From Nonlabens sp. (GTDB lineage Bacteria > Bacteroidota > Bacteroidia > Flavobacteriales > Flavobacteriaceae): 64,000 nt of DNA. Made by a program: the position numbers and the translations under genes. The stretch covers positions 189,541 to 253,540 of the forward strand of contig JAHDIQ010000003.1 in the NCBI GenBank assembly GCA_020630715.1. The letters are read 5' to 3'. Position 1 is the first letter of the stretch. Each line of letters begins with the position of its first letter. A model generated the notes under the pieces. The model was not told where the DNA came from. It saw nothing but the letters and a program-made list of their open reading frames with translations, and ran no database searches. Positions 43,892 to 52,308 of the stretch are shown piece by piece.

Positions 43892-45118
43892 TTAGTGTTC
43901 GTGTTCTGTTTCTCCTTTTTTCATTTCTGCCATTAGGTAGTAGGCGTTATTAAATGCAAAAGGTGTGTTTAGACTTGGGGTTTCAAAAAAACGTATCGCT
44001 ATCCAGTCACCATCTTTTTCGCCAGTTTTAACCTCTATTGGTGTAAAACTCCACGCTTCACCTTCCCTTTGCGCTGTAAATACATACGTCTTTCCTGCTT
44101 CTGTAACTACGGCACTTTCTGGTAGTGCTATAGTCTGCTGGTTGTCAACTTCAATTTTACCTTTAATGTACATTCCAGGTATAAGACCGCCTTCTTTGTT
44201 CTCAATTTCAGCGTGAACGTGCACTGCTTTGGGATCTTGTTCAAAGGTCTGGCTGACCGAATAAATTTCGGCTTGCAGTTCTTTTCCTGGACGCGATTGA
44301 ATACTGAAGCGCACTTTTTGTCCTTTTATTACTTTATCTACATCTTTTTCAAAAACCATTAAATCTGCGTGTACGTGGTCTGTATCTACTATTTCCATCA
44401 GATTGGTCTGTGGCTCTACATACTGCCCAGTTTTTATAAATACCTTTTCTACAACACCTGCAATGGGACTGCGTAATGCCACACGCTGGTAAATCGTACC
44501 ATCGCGCACGCCACTTGCATTGATGTTGTACTGTTGCAATTGCGCTTCAAGGCCTTTTACCATTGCCGTAGATGCCTGATAGTCTGCGGTGGCTTTTTGA
44601 TAATTCAAACCAGATGCCACGCCAGCTTCATAAAGTCTTTTTTGACGTTCATATTCTTGTTTTAAAAAAAGACTGTTGCTGTAGGCATTTAGGTAATCAC
44701 TCTGTATCTGAATAATACTGGGATGTGAGAGGTATGCAACCGCCTGGTTTTTTTTAACCTCGTCGCCTTCAATTACTTCTATTGAAGCCACATTTGCTCC
44801 CGCGAGCGTGGTAATATTAGCTTCGTTTTGTGGTGGCACTTCAAGCGTTCCGTTTGCTTCTACATAACCGCTCATATTGCGCTGTGCAAGAGTGTCAATT
44901 TCCATTTGTAAGGCTACAAACTGTTCTTGCGTAAGCATTACTTCTCGAGCCTCGCCTTCGGTATGGTTTTCTCCATCAGTTTCACCTTCAGAATGGTTTT
45001 TTTCTGTTTCAGAATGGGTGGCTTCATCGTGGCCATCTTCAGTTTTTGAGTCGCCACAACTGGTCAATAATAATGCTAGTAGCATTGTTGTAACAGGTAT
45101 ATATTTTATCGTTTTCAT
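43892..45118 (-). CDS. RND efflux periplasmic adaptor, CzcB-like lipoprotein
   Basis: The membrane-fusion subunit linking an RND pump to the outer membrane. I chose the ATG at 45118 (MKTIKYIPV), giving 408 residues; an upstream start would overlap the pump gene. The signal ends in a lipobox (LTSC), followed by a His/Glu/Asp-rich tail (DGHDEATHSETEKNHSEGE). Then come a biotinyl-lipoyl-like hairpin (ALRSPIAGVVEKVFIKTGQYVEP) and beta-barrel domains. The His-rich tail may bind metal. It follows the pump gene by four bases. Confidence 0.9.
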   Translation of the reverse strand: MKTIKYIPVTTMLLALLLTSCGDSKTEDGHDEATHSETEKNHSEGETDGENHTEGEAREVMLTQEQFVALQMEIDTLAQRNMSGYVEANGTLEVPPQNEANITTLAGANVASIEVIEGDEVKKNQAVAYLSHPSIIQIQSDYLNAYSNSLFLKQEYERQKRLYEAGVASGLNYQKATADYQASTAMVKGLEAQLQQYNINASGVRDGTIYQRVALRSPIAGVVEKVFIKTGQYVEPQTNLMEIVDTDHVHADLMVFEKDVDKVIKGQKVRFSIQSRPGKELQAEIYSVSQTFEQDPKAVHVHAEIENKEGGLIPGMYIKGKIEVDNQQTIALPESAVVTEAGKTYVFTAQREGEAWSFTPIEVKTGEKDGDWIAIRFFETPSLNTPFAFNNAYYLMAEMKKGETEHEH

Positions 45119-45122
45119 CTTT

Positions 45123-48100
45123 TTAGTTTTGGAAATATTGTAGTTCAAACAAGGCTATTAAATAATTATCGAGTGCGTCCAGCGCATCCATTTCAGTCTG
45201 GATGGCATCCCTGATTATTTGTGTGAATGCCGCATAGTCCAGCGCTCCTTCTTTATATGCCAGCAACGCGCCCTTTCGCTGGTCTATGGCAAGCGGCAGC
45301 GCTTCAGTTTTATAGAAAAACCAAGTGTCCCGCCATCGCACATAATTTTGCATCGCTTGTGTATATTCAGATTGTAACTCACGCTGTTTATAGGCTGCAT
45401 TGGTTTCTGCAATCTGTGCATCCAGTTTTGCAGCTTTTGCACGGCTGCGGTCTGGGCCAGAAAACAGCGGAACGGTAATGCCCGCTTGATAGGTGTAGAA
45501 ACCGCTATCGCCATTTACTCGTTGCAGACCACCTTGCAGATTGAACTTGGGCAATAGATTTGCCCTTGCTGCATCATAGTTTGCCTGTGCTTCATCAATA
45601 CGCTTTCGCGAAAGCGATAATTCGGGATGATCATTCAATATTTCAACTGTCTCTGAAATCGAAATTTCATCAGCTTCCAATTCATCAGTAACGGTGTACA
45701 TCGTATCTGGTGTCAACCATAGGTTGAGTTTTTGAAGAGCGATGAAATAGTCTGTTTCTGCCTGTTGAAATTTATTATTGACCCGCAAAGCTTGATTGCG
45801 CGCAGCATCATATTCCAGTCTTGAAATGGCTTCCACTTCATAATTGAGTTCTACAGACCGTGCAAACTGATTGTAAATACTGTCCAATTCTCGGTACAAG
45901 AAGAACTTCTTTTTTGCCTGAAAACCTTCTGACCAGGCTTTTTTAACTTCCCGTTCTACCCGGATTTTAGAAAGGTCAAATGCCGTTTGTGCCAACTCGA
46001 TCCGTTGTTGTTGCAAACGTTCTTTGGCACCTATTCCCAGTAGATCAATATTCTGCTGTCCGATGCCTATCAAGGTATAAATGCCTTGACCATTGGCTAC
46101 TTCCTCACCACCAGTAAATACCTGTGTATTTCCGAAATCATAAGCATTGCCTGTGAGTGCATTCTGTCTTTCAATTTCGAGTTGGCTCGTCTTAAGTACA
46201 GGGTAATTCTCTTTGGCAATTTCAACCGCTCGTGATAGTGTGATGGGTATGATACTGTCCTGAACAATACTATCCTGCAAAGGTGCTTGTGATTGTTTCT
46301 CTTTTTCTTCGACTGCTCTCTGGGCAGATGCCGAAGCGGTACCACCTAACATAAAACCAAGTATCAAAATTGTAGTCAACGCTTGCGTATTAAACGAACC
46401 AATCTTTTTCTGGTCTTTGCGCTCGCGTCTCTTTTCTATAAACGTATAGAGCACGGGAAGAACGACCAACGTGAGTAGCGTAGCTGTAAGCATCCCACCG
46501 ATGACCACTGTTGCTAGTGGTTGCTGCACCTCTGCACCGGCAGATGTGGAAAACGCCATAGGTAAAAAGCCAAAGATATCTGTAGTAGCCGTGAGCATAA
46601 TGGGACGAATACGTTCTTTAGTCCCTTTAAATATTCTATCCTTTATACTTACGACACCTTCTTCTTTTAAAGAATTGAATCGGTTAATAAGTACCAGCCC
46701 GTTGAGAACTGCGACACCGAATAGCACAATAAATCCTACACCCGCCGAAATACTAAAAGGCATATCTCTCAACCATAAGGCAAACACACCGCCGATGGCC
46801 GCCAAGGGTATCGCGATGTAAATCATTAAAGATTGTGAAAAGGATTTTAGAGCAAAGTACAGCAGTATGAATATTAAAAACAGAGCGATAGGCACAACGA
46901 TTATCAAACGATCCTTTGCACTTTGCAGATTCTCAAATTCGCCACCATAGGTAATATAATAGCCCGATGGCAGATCCAGTTCTTCATCTAATCTTTTCTG
47001 AATGTCTTTTACTACAGATTCCACATCCCTTCCTCGAGCATTTACACCTACATAGGTTCTTCTATACGTATTGTCACGTGAGATTTGCATAGGTCCAGGC
47101 ACGTATTCAATCTCGGCTATTTCGATAATGGGCACTTGATTTCCATCCTTAAGATCGATATACATATTGCGCAGGTCATCAATACTTTTTCTATGGCTTT
47201 CATCAAATCGTACCACGAGGTCAAATCGTTTCTCGCCCTCAAAAATGACACCAGCCGTACCACCTGCAAATGCAGTACTTATGTAATCATTTACTTTTTG
47301 AATATCCAGTCCATATTGCGCCATTTTATCTCGCCTAAATTTTACGGTCATCTGTGGTAATCCAGCTGTACGTTCTGCACTCACATCGCCAGCACCAGGA
47401 ACAGTCTGTATAATAGCTGCCATTTCCTGAACCTTTTTTGACAATACCTCTAAATCTTCGCCATAAAGCTTTACCGCAATGTCTTCTCTCACACCTTCTA
47501 AAAGCTCGTTAAACCGCAGCTCTACAGGTTGAGTAAATACTAAATTCACACCCACGAGTTCTTCATTCAATTTATCTCTAATGGCATCTATCAAAGCTTC
47601 TTTAGTAGAGGCGGTTGTCCAGTCATCCATATCCTTATTAAGGATGATGTACATATCTGCAATGTCCATAGGCATAGGATCTGTAGGAATATCTGCTACA
47701 CCTATACGTGCTGTGACTGTTTTAATTTCAGAGAAATTATCTAATAGAATGTTTTCTATTTTTTTGGAAACTTCAATGGATTCTGACAGCGAACTTCCTG
47801 GTCTTATGAGGGCCTGCATTGCTAGATCTCCTTCATCGAGCTGCGGCACAAATTCTCCACCCATATTAGAAAAGATAAAACCTGCGATGACAAGTAAAAC
47901 TGCCGCGGCTGATAAAACGATTAGTTTCAGCTTAAGTGCTCCCTTTAACAATGGCATATATGCACTATGAACAGCACCTATTATTTTATCACTTATTTTT
48001 TCGAGCCAGCGCTCAAACCTACCGAACCAGTTTTTGGTATTTTGTACTGGTTTCATAAAAAGCGCAGACATCATAGGCACATAAGTAAGACAAAGAATAA

Positions 48101-49568
48101 TGGCACCTATCATTGCAAACCCAAAGGTGTATGCCATAGGTTTGAACATTTTACCTTCTACACCTGTAAGAAAAAGTATGGGTGTAAAAACTATGAGAAT
48201 AATGATTTGTCCAAAAAAAGCAGAACCCATCATTGTGCTTCCCGCTTCATAGGCTACTTTATCCATTATGTCTTGATTGAATTTTAACTTGCCAGACCTA
48301 ATTCGTTTTTGGATCTCATACACCGTTCCTTCTATAATAATCACTGCACCATCTATGATGATTCCAAAATCAATAGCTCCCAAACTCATTAAGTTTGCCC
48401 ATACATTAAACTGCTTCATTAGGATAAAGGCAAAAAGTAAGGACAGTGGTATGGTCGTGGCTGTTATGATTCCGCCTCTTAAACTACCCAGCAATAAAAC
48501 AAGGGCAAAAATCACAATCAAGGCACCTTCTAGTAAATTGGTTTTAACCGTATCTGTAGTTCTCGCAATTAGTTCGCTACGATCAATTATTGGGGCGATG
48601 CTTAGTCCTTTTGGCAGGGATTTTTCAATTTCTGCCATACGATTCTTCACATTTTGAATGACTGCATTAGGATTAGAACCCTTAAGCATCATTATAATAC
48701 CGCCAACAGCTTCCTTACCGTCCTGTGTAAATGCACCATAACGCACTTGATTCCCAAAATGGACACGCGTTGCCACATCTCCAATAGTTATAGGAATATT
48801 ACCTTCATTAGTAATCGAGATATTCTTAATGTCCTCCAAAGAGCGAATTAGACCTTCGCCTCTTATGAAATTTGACATTTTATTTTTTTCTATATAGGCG
48901 CCACCAGTATTGACATTGTTCATAGCAAGAGATTCATACACTTGTGAAATGCTGATGCCCATACTGTTTAACTTCTCTGGATCTACAGCAACCTCGTACT
49001 GTTTAATACTACCGCCATAAGAGTTAACTTCTACCACACCTTCCAGCAAAGTAAGTTGTCTTTTGATAACCCAGTCCTGCACGGTGCGCAGTTCCATAGG
49101 CGAATACTTAGTTTCAAAACCTTCTTCTGGTTTTATGGTGTATTCATAAATTTGACCTAACCCAGTGGAAATAGGACCCATAGACGGACTTCCAAATTTT
49201 TCAGGAATGGATTCGCTCAATTCATTAAGTTTTTCCCCTACCAGCTGTCGAGGAAGATAAGTCCCCATATCGTCTTCAAAAACGATAGTTACTACAGAGA
49301 GTCCAAAACGTGAGATAGATCGTATTTCGGTAACGCCTGGCAAATTACCCATAGATAATTCTACCGGATAGGTTACAAACTGCTCGATATCTTCCGTTCC
49401 CAGATTGGGCGATTGTGTGATGACCTGTACCTGGTTATTAGTAATATCTGGCACAGATCCAAGATTTACTGTTGCCATAGACCAAATACCGACTCCTATA
49501 AGAGTTAAGGTAAACAAGCCAATAATAAATTTATTATTGATTGAAAAATCAATGATTTTATTAATCAT
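45123..49568 (-). CDS. CzcA/CusA-type RND metal pump fused to a TolC-like domain
   Basis: A 1481-residue protein. Residues 1 to about 1040 are a full heavy-metal RND pump with helix 1 at the start, GAIDFGIIIDGAVIIIE (the acidic helix of HME-RND proteins) and 12 membrane segments. After a basic linker (about 1040-1060) comes a hydrophobic, signal-like segment (TTILILGFMLGGTASASAQ), then about 390 residues of TolC/OEP coiled coil (ITLSRAVEIAKENYP onward). Fusions of this kind are seen in Bacteroidota. A palindrome copy encodes LSRKR in the TolC part. It is followed by the CzcB-like adaptor gene. Confidence 0.92.
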   Translation of the reverse strand: MINKIIDFSINNKFIIGLFTLTLIGVGIWSMATVNLGSVPDITNNQVQVITQSPNLGTEDIEQFVTYPVELSMGNLPGVTEIRSISRFGLSVVTIVFEDDMGTYLPRQLVGEKLNELSESIPEKFGSPSMGPISTGLGQIYEYTIKPEEGFETKYSPMELRTVQDWVIKRQLTLLEGVVEVNSYGGSIKQYEVAVDPEKLNSMGISISQVYESLAMNNVNTGGAYIEKNKMSNFIRGEGLIRSLEDIKNISITNEGNIPITIGDVATRVHFGNQVRYGAFTQDGKEAVGGIIMMLKGSNPNAVIQNVKNRMAEIEKSLPKGLSIAPIIDRSELIARTTDTVKTNLLEGALIVIFALVLLLGSLRGGIITATTIPLSLLFAFILMKQFNVWANLMSLGAIDFGIIIDGAVIIIEGTVYEIQKRIRSGKLKFNQDIMDKVAYEAGSTMMGSAFFGQIIILIVFTPILFLTGVEGKMFKPMAYTFGFAMIGAIILCLTYVPMMSALFMKPVQNTKNWFGRFERWLEKISDKIIGAVHSAYMPLLKGALKLKLIVLSAAAVLLVIAGFIFSNMGGEFVPQLDEGDLAMQALIRPGSSLSESIEVSKKIENILLDNFSEIKTVTARIGVADIPTDPMPMDIADMYIILNKDMDDWTTASTKEALIDAIRDKLNEELVGVNLVFTQPVELRFNELLEGVREDIAVKLYGEDLEVLSKKVQEMAAIIQTVPGAGDVSAERTAGLPQMTVKFRRDKMAQYGLDIQKVNDYISTAFAGGTAGVIFEGEKRFDLVVRFDESHRKSIDDLRNMYIDLKDGNQVPIIEIAEIEYVPGPMQISRDNTYRRTYVGVNARGRDVESVVKDIQKRLDEELDLPSGYYITYGGEFENLQSAKDRLIIVVPIALFLIFILLYFALKSFSQSLMIYIAIPLAAIGGVFALWLRDMPFSISAGVGFIVLFGVAVLNGLVLINRFNSLKEEGVVSIKDRIFKGTKERIRPIMLTATTDIFGFLPMAFSTSAGAEVQQPLATVVIGGMLTATLLTLVVLPVLYTFIEKRRERKDQKKIGSFNTQALTTILILGFMLGGTASASAQRAVEEKEKQSQAPLQDSIVQDSIIPITLSRAVEIAKENYPVLKTSQLEIERQNALTGNAYDFGNTQVFTGGEEVANGQGIYTLIGIGQQNIDLLGIGAKERLQQQRIELAQTAFDLSKIRVEREVKKAWSEGFQAKKKFFLYRELDSIYNQFARSVELNYEVEAISRLEYDAARNQALRVNNKFQQAETDYFIALQKLNLWLTPDTMYTVTDELEADEISISETVEILNDHPELSLSRKRIDEAQANYDAARANLLPKFNLQGGLQRVNGDSGFYTYQAGITVPLFSGPDRSRAKAAKLDAQIAETNAAYKQRELQSEYTQAMQNYVRWRDTWFFYKTEALPLAIDQRKGALLAYKEGALDYAAFTQIIRDAIQTEMDALDALDNYLIALFELQYFQN
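45601..45616. repeat. 16-bp palindrome, copy in the RND-TolC fusion gene
   Basis: Exact copy, read as LSRKR in the TolC-like part (ELSLSRKRIDEAQ). Confidence 0.95.
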
Positions 49569-49605
49569 TTAATTGTGGTATTAATTCAGTTAATAAATGG
49601 GTGTA

Positions 49606-49621
49606 CGCTTTCGCGAAAGCG
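49606..49621. repeat. 16-bp palindrome, intergenic copy
   Basis: The only exact copy outside a gene. It lies between the RND-TolC gene start (49568) and the stop of the small Cys/His gene (49668). It is preceded by GTGTA and followed by AAAAC. Confidence 0.95.
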
Positions 49622-49667
49622 AAAACAAATAATATCTCCCAAAGGGAAACATCACAACAGGATATAG

Positions 49668-50003
49668 CTATCCTATAAAAACTGAATTATCCCGTGGTGG
49701 TTGTAATAGGGAAAGGGAAATATCCTTGCCTATACTGTCAAAATAAACCGTAGAAAGTTTATAGTCTGCTGGATGGTAAAGGTCTAAGACATTTAACCCA
49801 AAATCCAACGTGTGAACGTGACAGCAGTGACAATGACAAAAAGGGGAACACATATCAAGTAGATTGTGGTCGTGATCGCCTGTATCACTTTGTGAAAATT
49901 CTATTTGCGTGCTATCCTCAGAAGAGTCAACATTTGCATCACTGCAAGGCGCAAAATTAAGCGCAAGCAGATAAAATGAGAATATGAGCGTAAAGATTTT
50001 CAC
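49668..50003 (-). CDS. Small secreted Cys/His protein (DUF6660-like)
   Basis: A 111-residue protein starting with GTG at 50003. It has a signal peptide (FSFYLLALNFAPC), an acidic middle, then CSPFCHCHCCHVH, a dense Cys/His cluster that suits metal binding. Similar proteins occur upstream of efflux pumps in Bacteroidota and are labelled DUF6660. A TATCTTTG box (50015-50008, minus) lies four bases upstream, so it may start a transcript that includes the RND-TolC gene. Confidence 0.75.
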   Translation of the reverse strand: MKIFTLIFSFYLLALNFAPCSDANVDSSEDSTQIEFSQSDTGDHDHNLLDMCSPFCHCHCCHVHTLDFGLNVLDLYHPADYKLSTVYFDSIGKDISLSLLQPPRDNSVFIG

Positions 50004-50007
50004 AATA

Positions 50008-50015
50008 CAAAGATA
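50008..50015 (-). promoter_or_regulatory. -7 promoter box upstream of the Cys/His gene
   Basis: The minus strand reads TATCTTTG (TAnnTTTG), four bases before the GTG start. It could also drive the RND-TolC unit downstream. Confidence 0.45.
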
Positions 50016-50049
50016 ACAGAATTACAATGCAACTGGTGTGCAAAGGTTT

Positions 50050-51792
50050 TTATTTGATTTCCTCAATCACACTACCACAAGTAAGCATTGCATCGCCATA
50101 ATAGGGATTGCGTATATCCTTCTCAGCGCTTAGCCAAACTGCGCCTTTATTATTATTTGCCATTGGGCATTTCTGAACGTATAGCATCTCATCGGTTCCA
50201 TTTACATTTATCGCAATGGGCACCATATTTTCATTTAATATCACAAAATGGTCACGTTGATTTTCCAGAATATCGTTCGCTGCAATGGCATCGAGCATTT
50301 CGATACTTTTCTTGATATGTGATTGTTCCATACTACCGAGACTTTTAATATCAGCGGATTTTAAAGATGTTGATGTTGCTTTCGCGAAAGCGGAAACTTG
50401 ACTGACATCGCTCGCTACCAATGCATCTTTCATCTGCAAATAAGGCTTGAGGGCCTTTTTAAATTGCTTTTGAAAATTCTCTGTAAATTCCATTTTCATT
50501 TGAGACATAGGCATCTCAGATGCCTGTTTTTTTCCCTGATTCATCATAGATTTTTTCCCTTGTAGCTGTGCTGCTGCATCTACCGTAAAGGTTCCGTTGG
50601 TCACAATCTCATCGCCATTTTGTAAACCTTTAGTGATTGTATAATTTTCGCCATTTCGGTTTCCGATGGTTACTTCACGCATTTCAAAAACGGGTTCGTT
50701 GGGATTGGTTTTTATATATACCAATGAGCGTTCGCCCGTCCACATTACAGCACTTGCTGGAACTGAAATAACTTCGTTATTCATCTTCATTTCCCCTTTG
50801 AGTTTGCCTGTTACAAACATTCCTGGTTTAAAGAGGTTATCTGTATTTTTTAGTGTTGCTCTTACGATAACCGTTCTCGTTGCATTGTTAAGTATGGGGT
50901 CAATAAACGAAACCGTGGCGTCAAATTCTTTATTAGCGTAGGCATTGGTTACTACTATTATTTTCTGACCCACTCTTAAATCTGAAATCTGATTTTCATA
51001 GGCATCAAATTCTGCCCAGACCGAATTCAAATTGCTTACTTTCAAAATGGGCTGACCTTGTTTTACATAGTCGCCTTCTCGTGACATCACTTCTGAAACC
51101 GTTCCTGAAACGGTGGCATAAATGGGGAAATTATCACGCACTTTTCCTGAAGTTTCAATCGCATTAATTTGGGCTTCTGAAAGTTTCCATAGCTTCAATT
51201 TGTTTCGCACTGCCTTGTATAGTTCAGGCTGCGATTCTTTTAATGAAGCTGTTGTGAGCAATTCTTGCTGTGCAGCGACCAAATTTGGTGCATAAATGGT
51301 GGCCAGTAATTGACCACGATTTACTTTTTGGCCTTCATAATTAACATTCAAACGCTCGATACGCCCATCAAAATAGCTTGCTTGTACAGCATTGTTTTCT
51401 TCGTTGGTGGCGATTTTGCCAGAAAGCGTAATCATTCCATCATCTTCTGACATACTGCTATTACCTACAATAGTAGTTTGAATGTTTGCCAGTGCCATTG
51501 CATTTTCTGTCATTTTAATCTCATTAACTGCAAGACCATCTGCACCAGATTCAGCAGGTATCAAGTCCATTCCACATATAGGGCAGTCGCCTGGTTCGGG
51601 CTGCATAATCTGTGGGTGCATTGAGCAGGTCCACATTTGGTTTGGCGACTCGCCAGAATGGTCGTGGGTATCTGACATTTCAGAAACGTCCTTGTTTGCC
51701 TTGGCATCACTACCTGAACTACCAAAAATGAGCCATCCACCTAGTAGTCCCACGATTAGTGCAAGTGCTATATATAAAATGTTCTTGTTCAT
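50050..51792 (-). CDS. CusB-like RND adaptor with metal-binding and DUF3347 domains
   Basis: A 580-residue periplasmic adaptor. After one N-terminal membrane helix comes a heavy-metal-binding domain (WTCSMHPQIMQPEPGDCPICGMDLIP, residues about 52-78), the adaptor core (YATVSGTVSEVMSREGDYVKQG), and a C-terminal DUF3347 domain (about residues 430-580) ending with QKCPMANNNKGAVWLS and NPYYGDAMLTCG. The Cys/Met content suits copper or silver. A near palindrome copy encodes AFAKA in the DUF3347 part. It follows the DUF305-like gene by four bases. Confidence 0.9.
   Translation of the reverse strand: MNKNILYIALALIVGLLGGWLIFGSSGSDAKANKDVSEMSDTHDHSGESPNQMWTCSMHPQIMQPEPGDCPICGMDLIPAESGADGLAVNEIKMTENAMALANIQTTIVGNSSMSEDDGMITLSGKIATNEENNAVQASYFDGRIERLNVNYEGQKVNRGQLLATIYAPNLVAAQQELLTTASLKESQPELYKAVRNKLKLWKLSEAQINAIETSGKVRDNFPIYATVSGTVSEVMSREGDYVKQGQPILKVSNLNSVWAEFDAYENQISDLRVGQKIIVVTNAYANKEFDATVSFIDPILNNATRTVIVRATLKNTDNLFKPGMFVTGKLKGEMKMNNEVISVPASAVMWTGERSLVYIKTNPNEPVFEMREVTIGNRNGENYTITKGLQNGDEIVTNGTFTVDAAAQLQGKKSMMNQGKKQASEMPMSQMKMEFTENFQKQFKKALKPYLQMKDALVASDVSQVSAFAKATSTSLKSADIKSLGSMEQSHIKKSIEMLDAIAANDILENQRDHFVILNENMVPIAINVNGTDEMLYVQKCPMANNNKGAVWLSAEKDIRNPYYGDAMLTCGSVIEEIK
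50377..50392. repeat. Near copy of the 16-bp palindrome in the adaptor gene
   Basis: TGCTTTCGCGAAAGCG differs from consensus at the first base. It is read as AFAKA in the DUF3347 domain and lies within 800 bases of another copy. Confidence 0.85.
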
Positions 51793-51796
51793 ACTA

Positions 51797-52285
51797 TTAT
51801 TTCTCGTTTTGTAAACGTTCGATCATCGCATTCATTTCTTCAATCTCTTTTCGTTGTGCTTTGATAATTTCCTCTGCAAGTTTTTTTACTTTTGGATCTT
51901 GTATATCTGCACGCTCACTGGTTAAAATTGCTATGGAATGGTGTGGTATCATTGCTTTCATCCAGAGTATATCGCCTACGGTAGATTTTTGCTCACGCAC
52001 TAATCCTAAAGCTCCAAGAAACAACACAACACTACCTACTAGAATAGCAATATTCTTCTTCTTATTTTTATACATATTAAGCATAAATAATAGCATTATT
52101 ACAGCCATAGTAGAAATACCTAAACAGACCATATAAAATCGAGTAAGACTAAATCTTACGTGATCAAATTCATAAGTATTTAAATACATTGTAATGTACA
52201 TTGCTATAAATGATGCTCCCAGCATCAAGAAAAACTTAGTGTACTGGCTCATTCCTTCTTTGTTGTTGTGTTCGTTTGAATTCAT
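51797..52285 (-). CDS. DUF305-like membrane protein
   Basis: A 162-residue protein with three membrane helices and a C-terminal soluble helix region containing MIPHHSIAILTSERA, the DUF305 signature (MxxHHxxAI). Such proteins accompany copper-resistance genes and may bind metal through His and Met. It lies 23 bases after CopA and before the CusB-like adaptor. Confidence 0.85.
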   Translation of the reverse strand: MNSNEHNNKEGMSQYTKFFLMLGASFIAMYITMYLNTYEFDHVRFSLTRFYMVCLGISTMAVIMLLFMLNMYKNKKKNIAILVGSVVLFLGALGLVREQKSTVGDILWMKAMIPHHSIAILTSERADIQDPKVKKLAEEIIKAQRKEIEEMNAMIERLQNEK

Positions 52286-52308
52286 AATTTTTGGTTTTTA
52301 AGTTATTT

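Noticed and set aside
47581-48657. Plus-strand frames of 100-130 residues opposite the RND pump
   Set aside because: They mirror pump helices and conserved motifs; codon pattern is that of the minus-strand gene.
45123-49568. Frameshift or missed stop making a false RND-TolC fusion
   Set aside because: The frame runs through a linker and signal-like segment without disruption, and similar joined proteins are known in Bacteroidota; kept as a true fusion.
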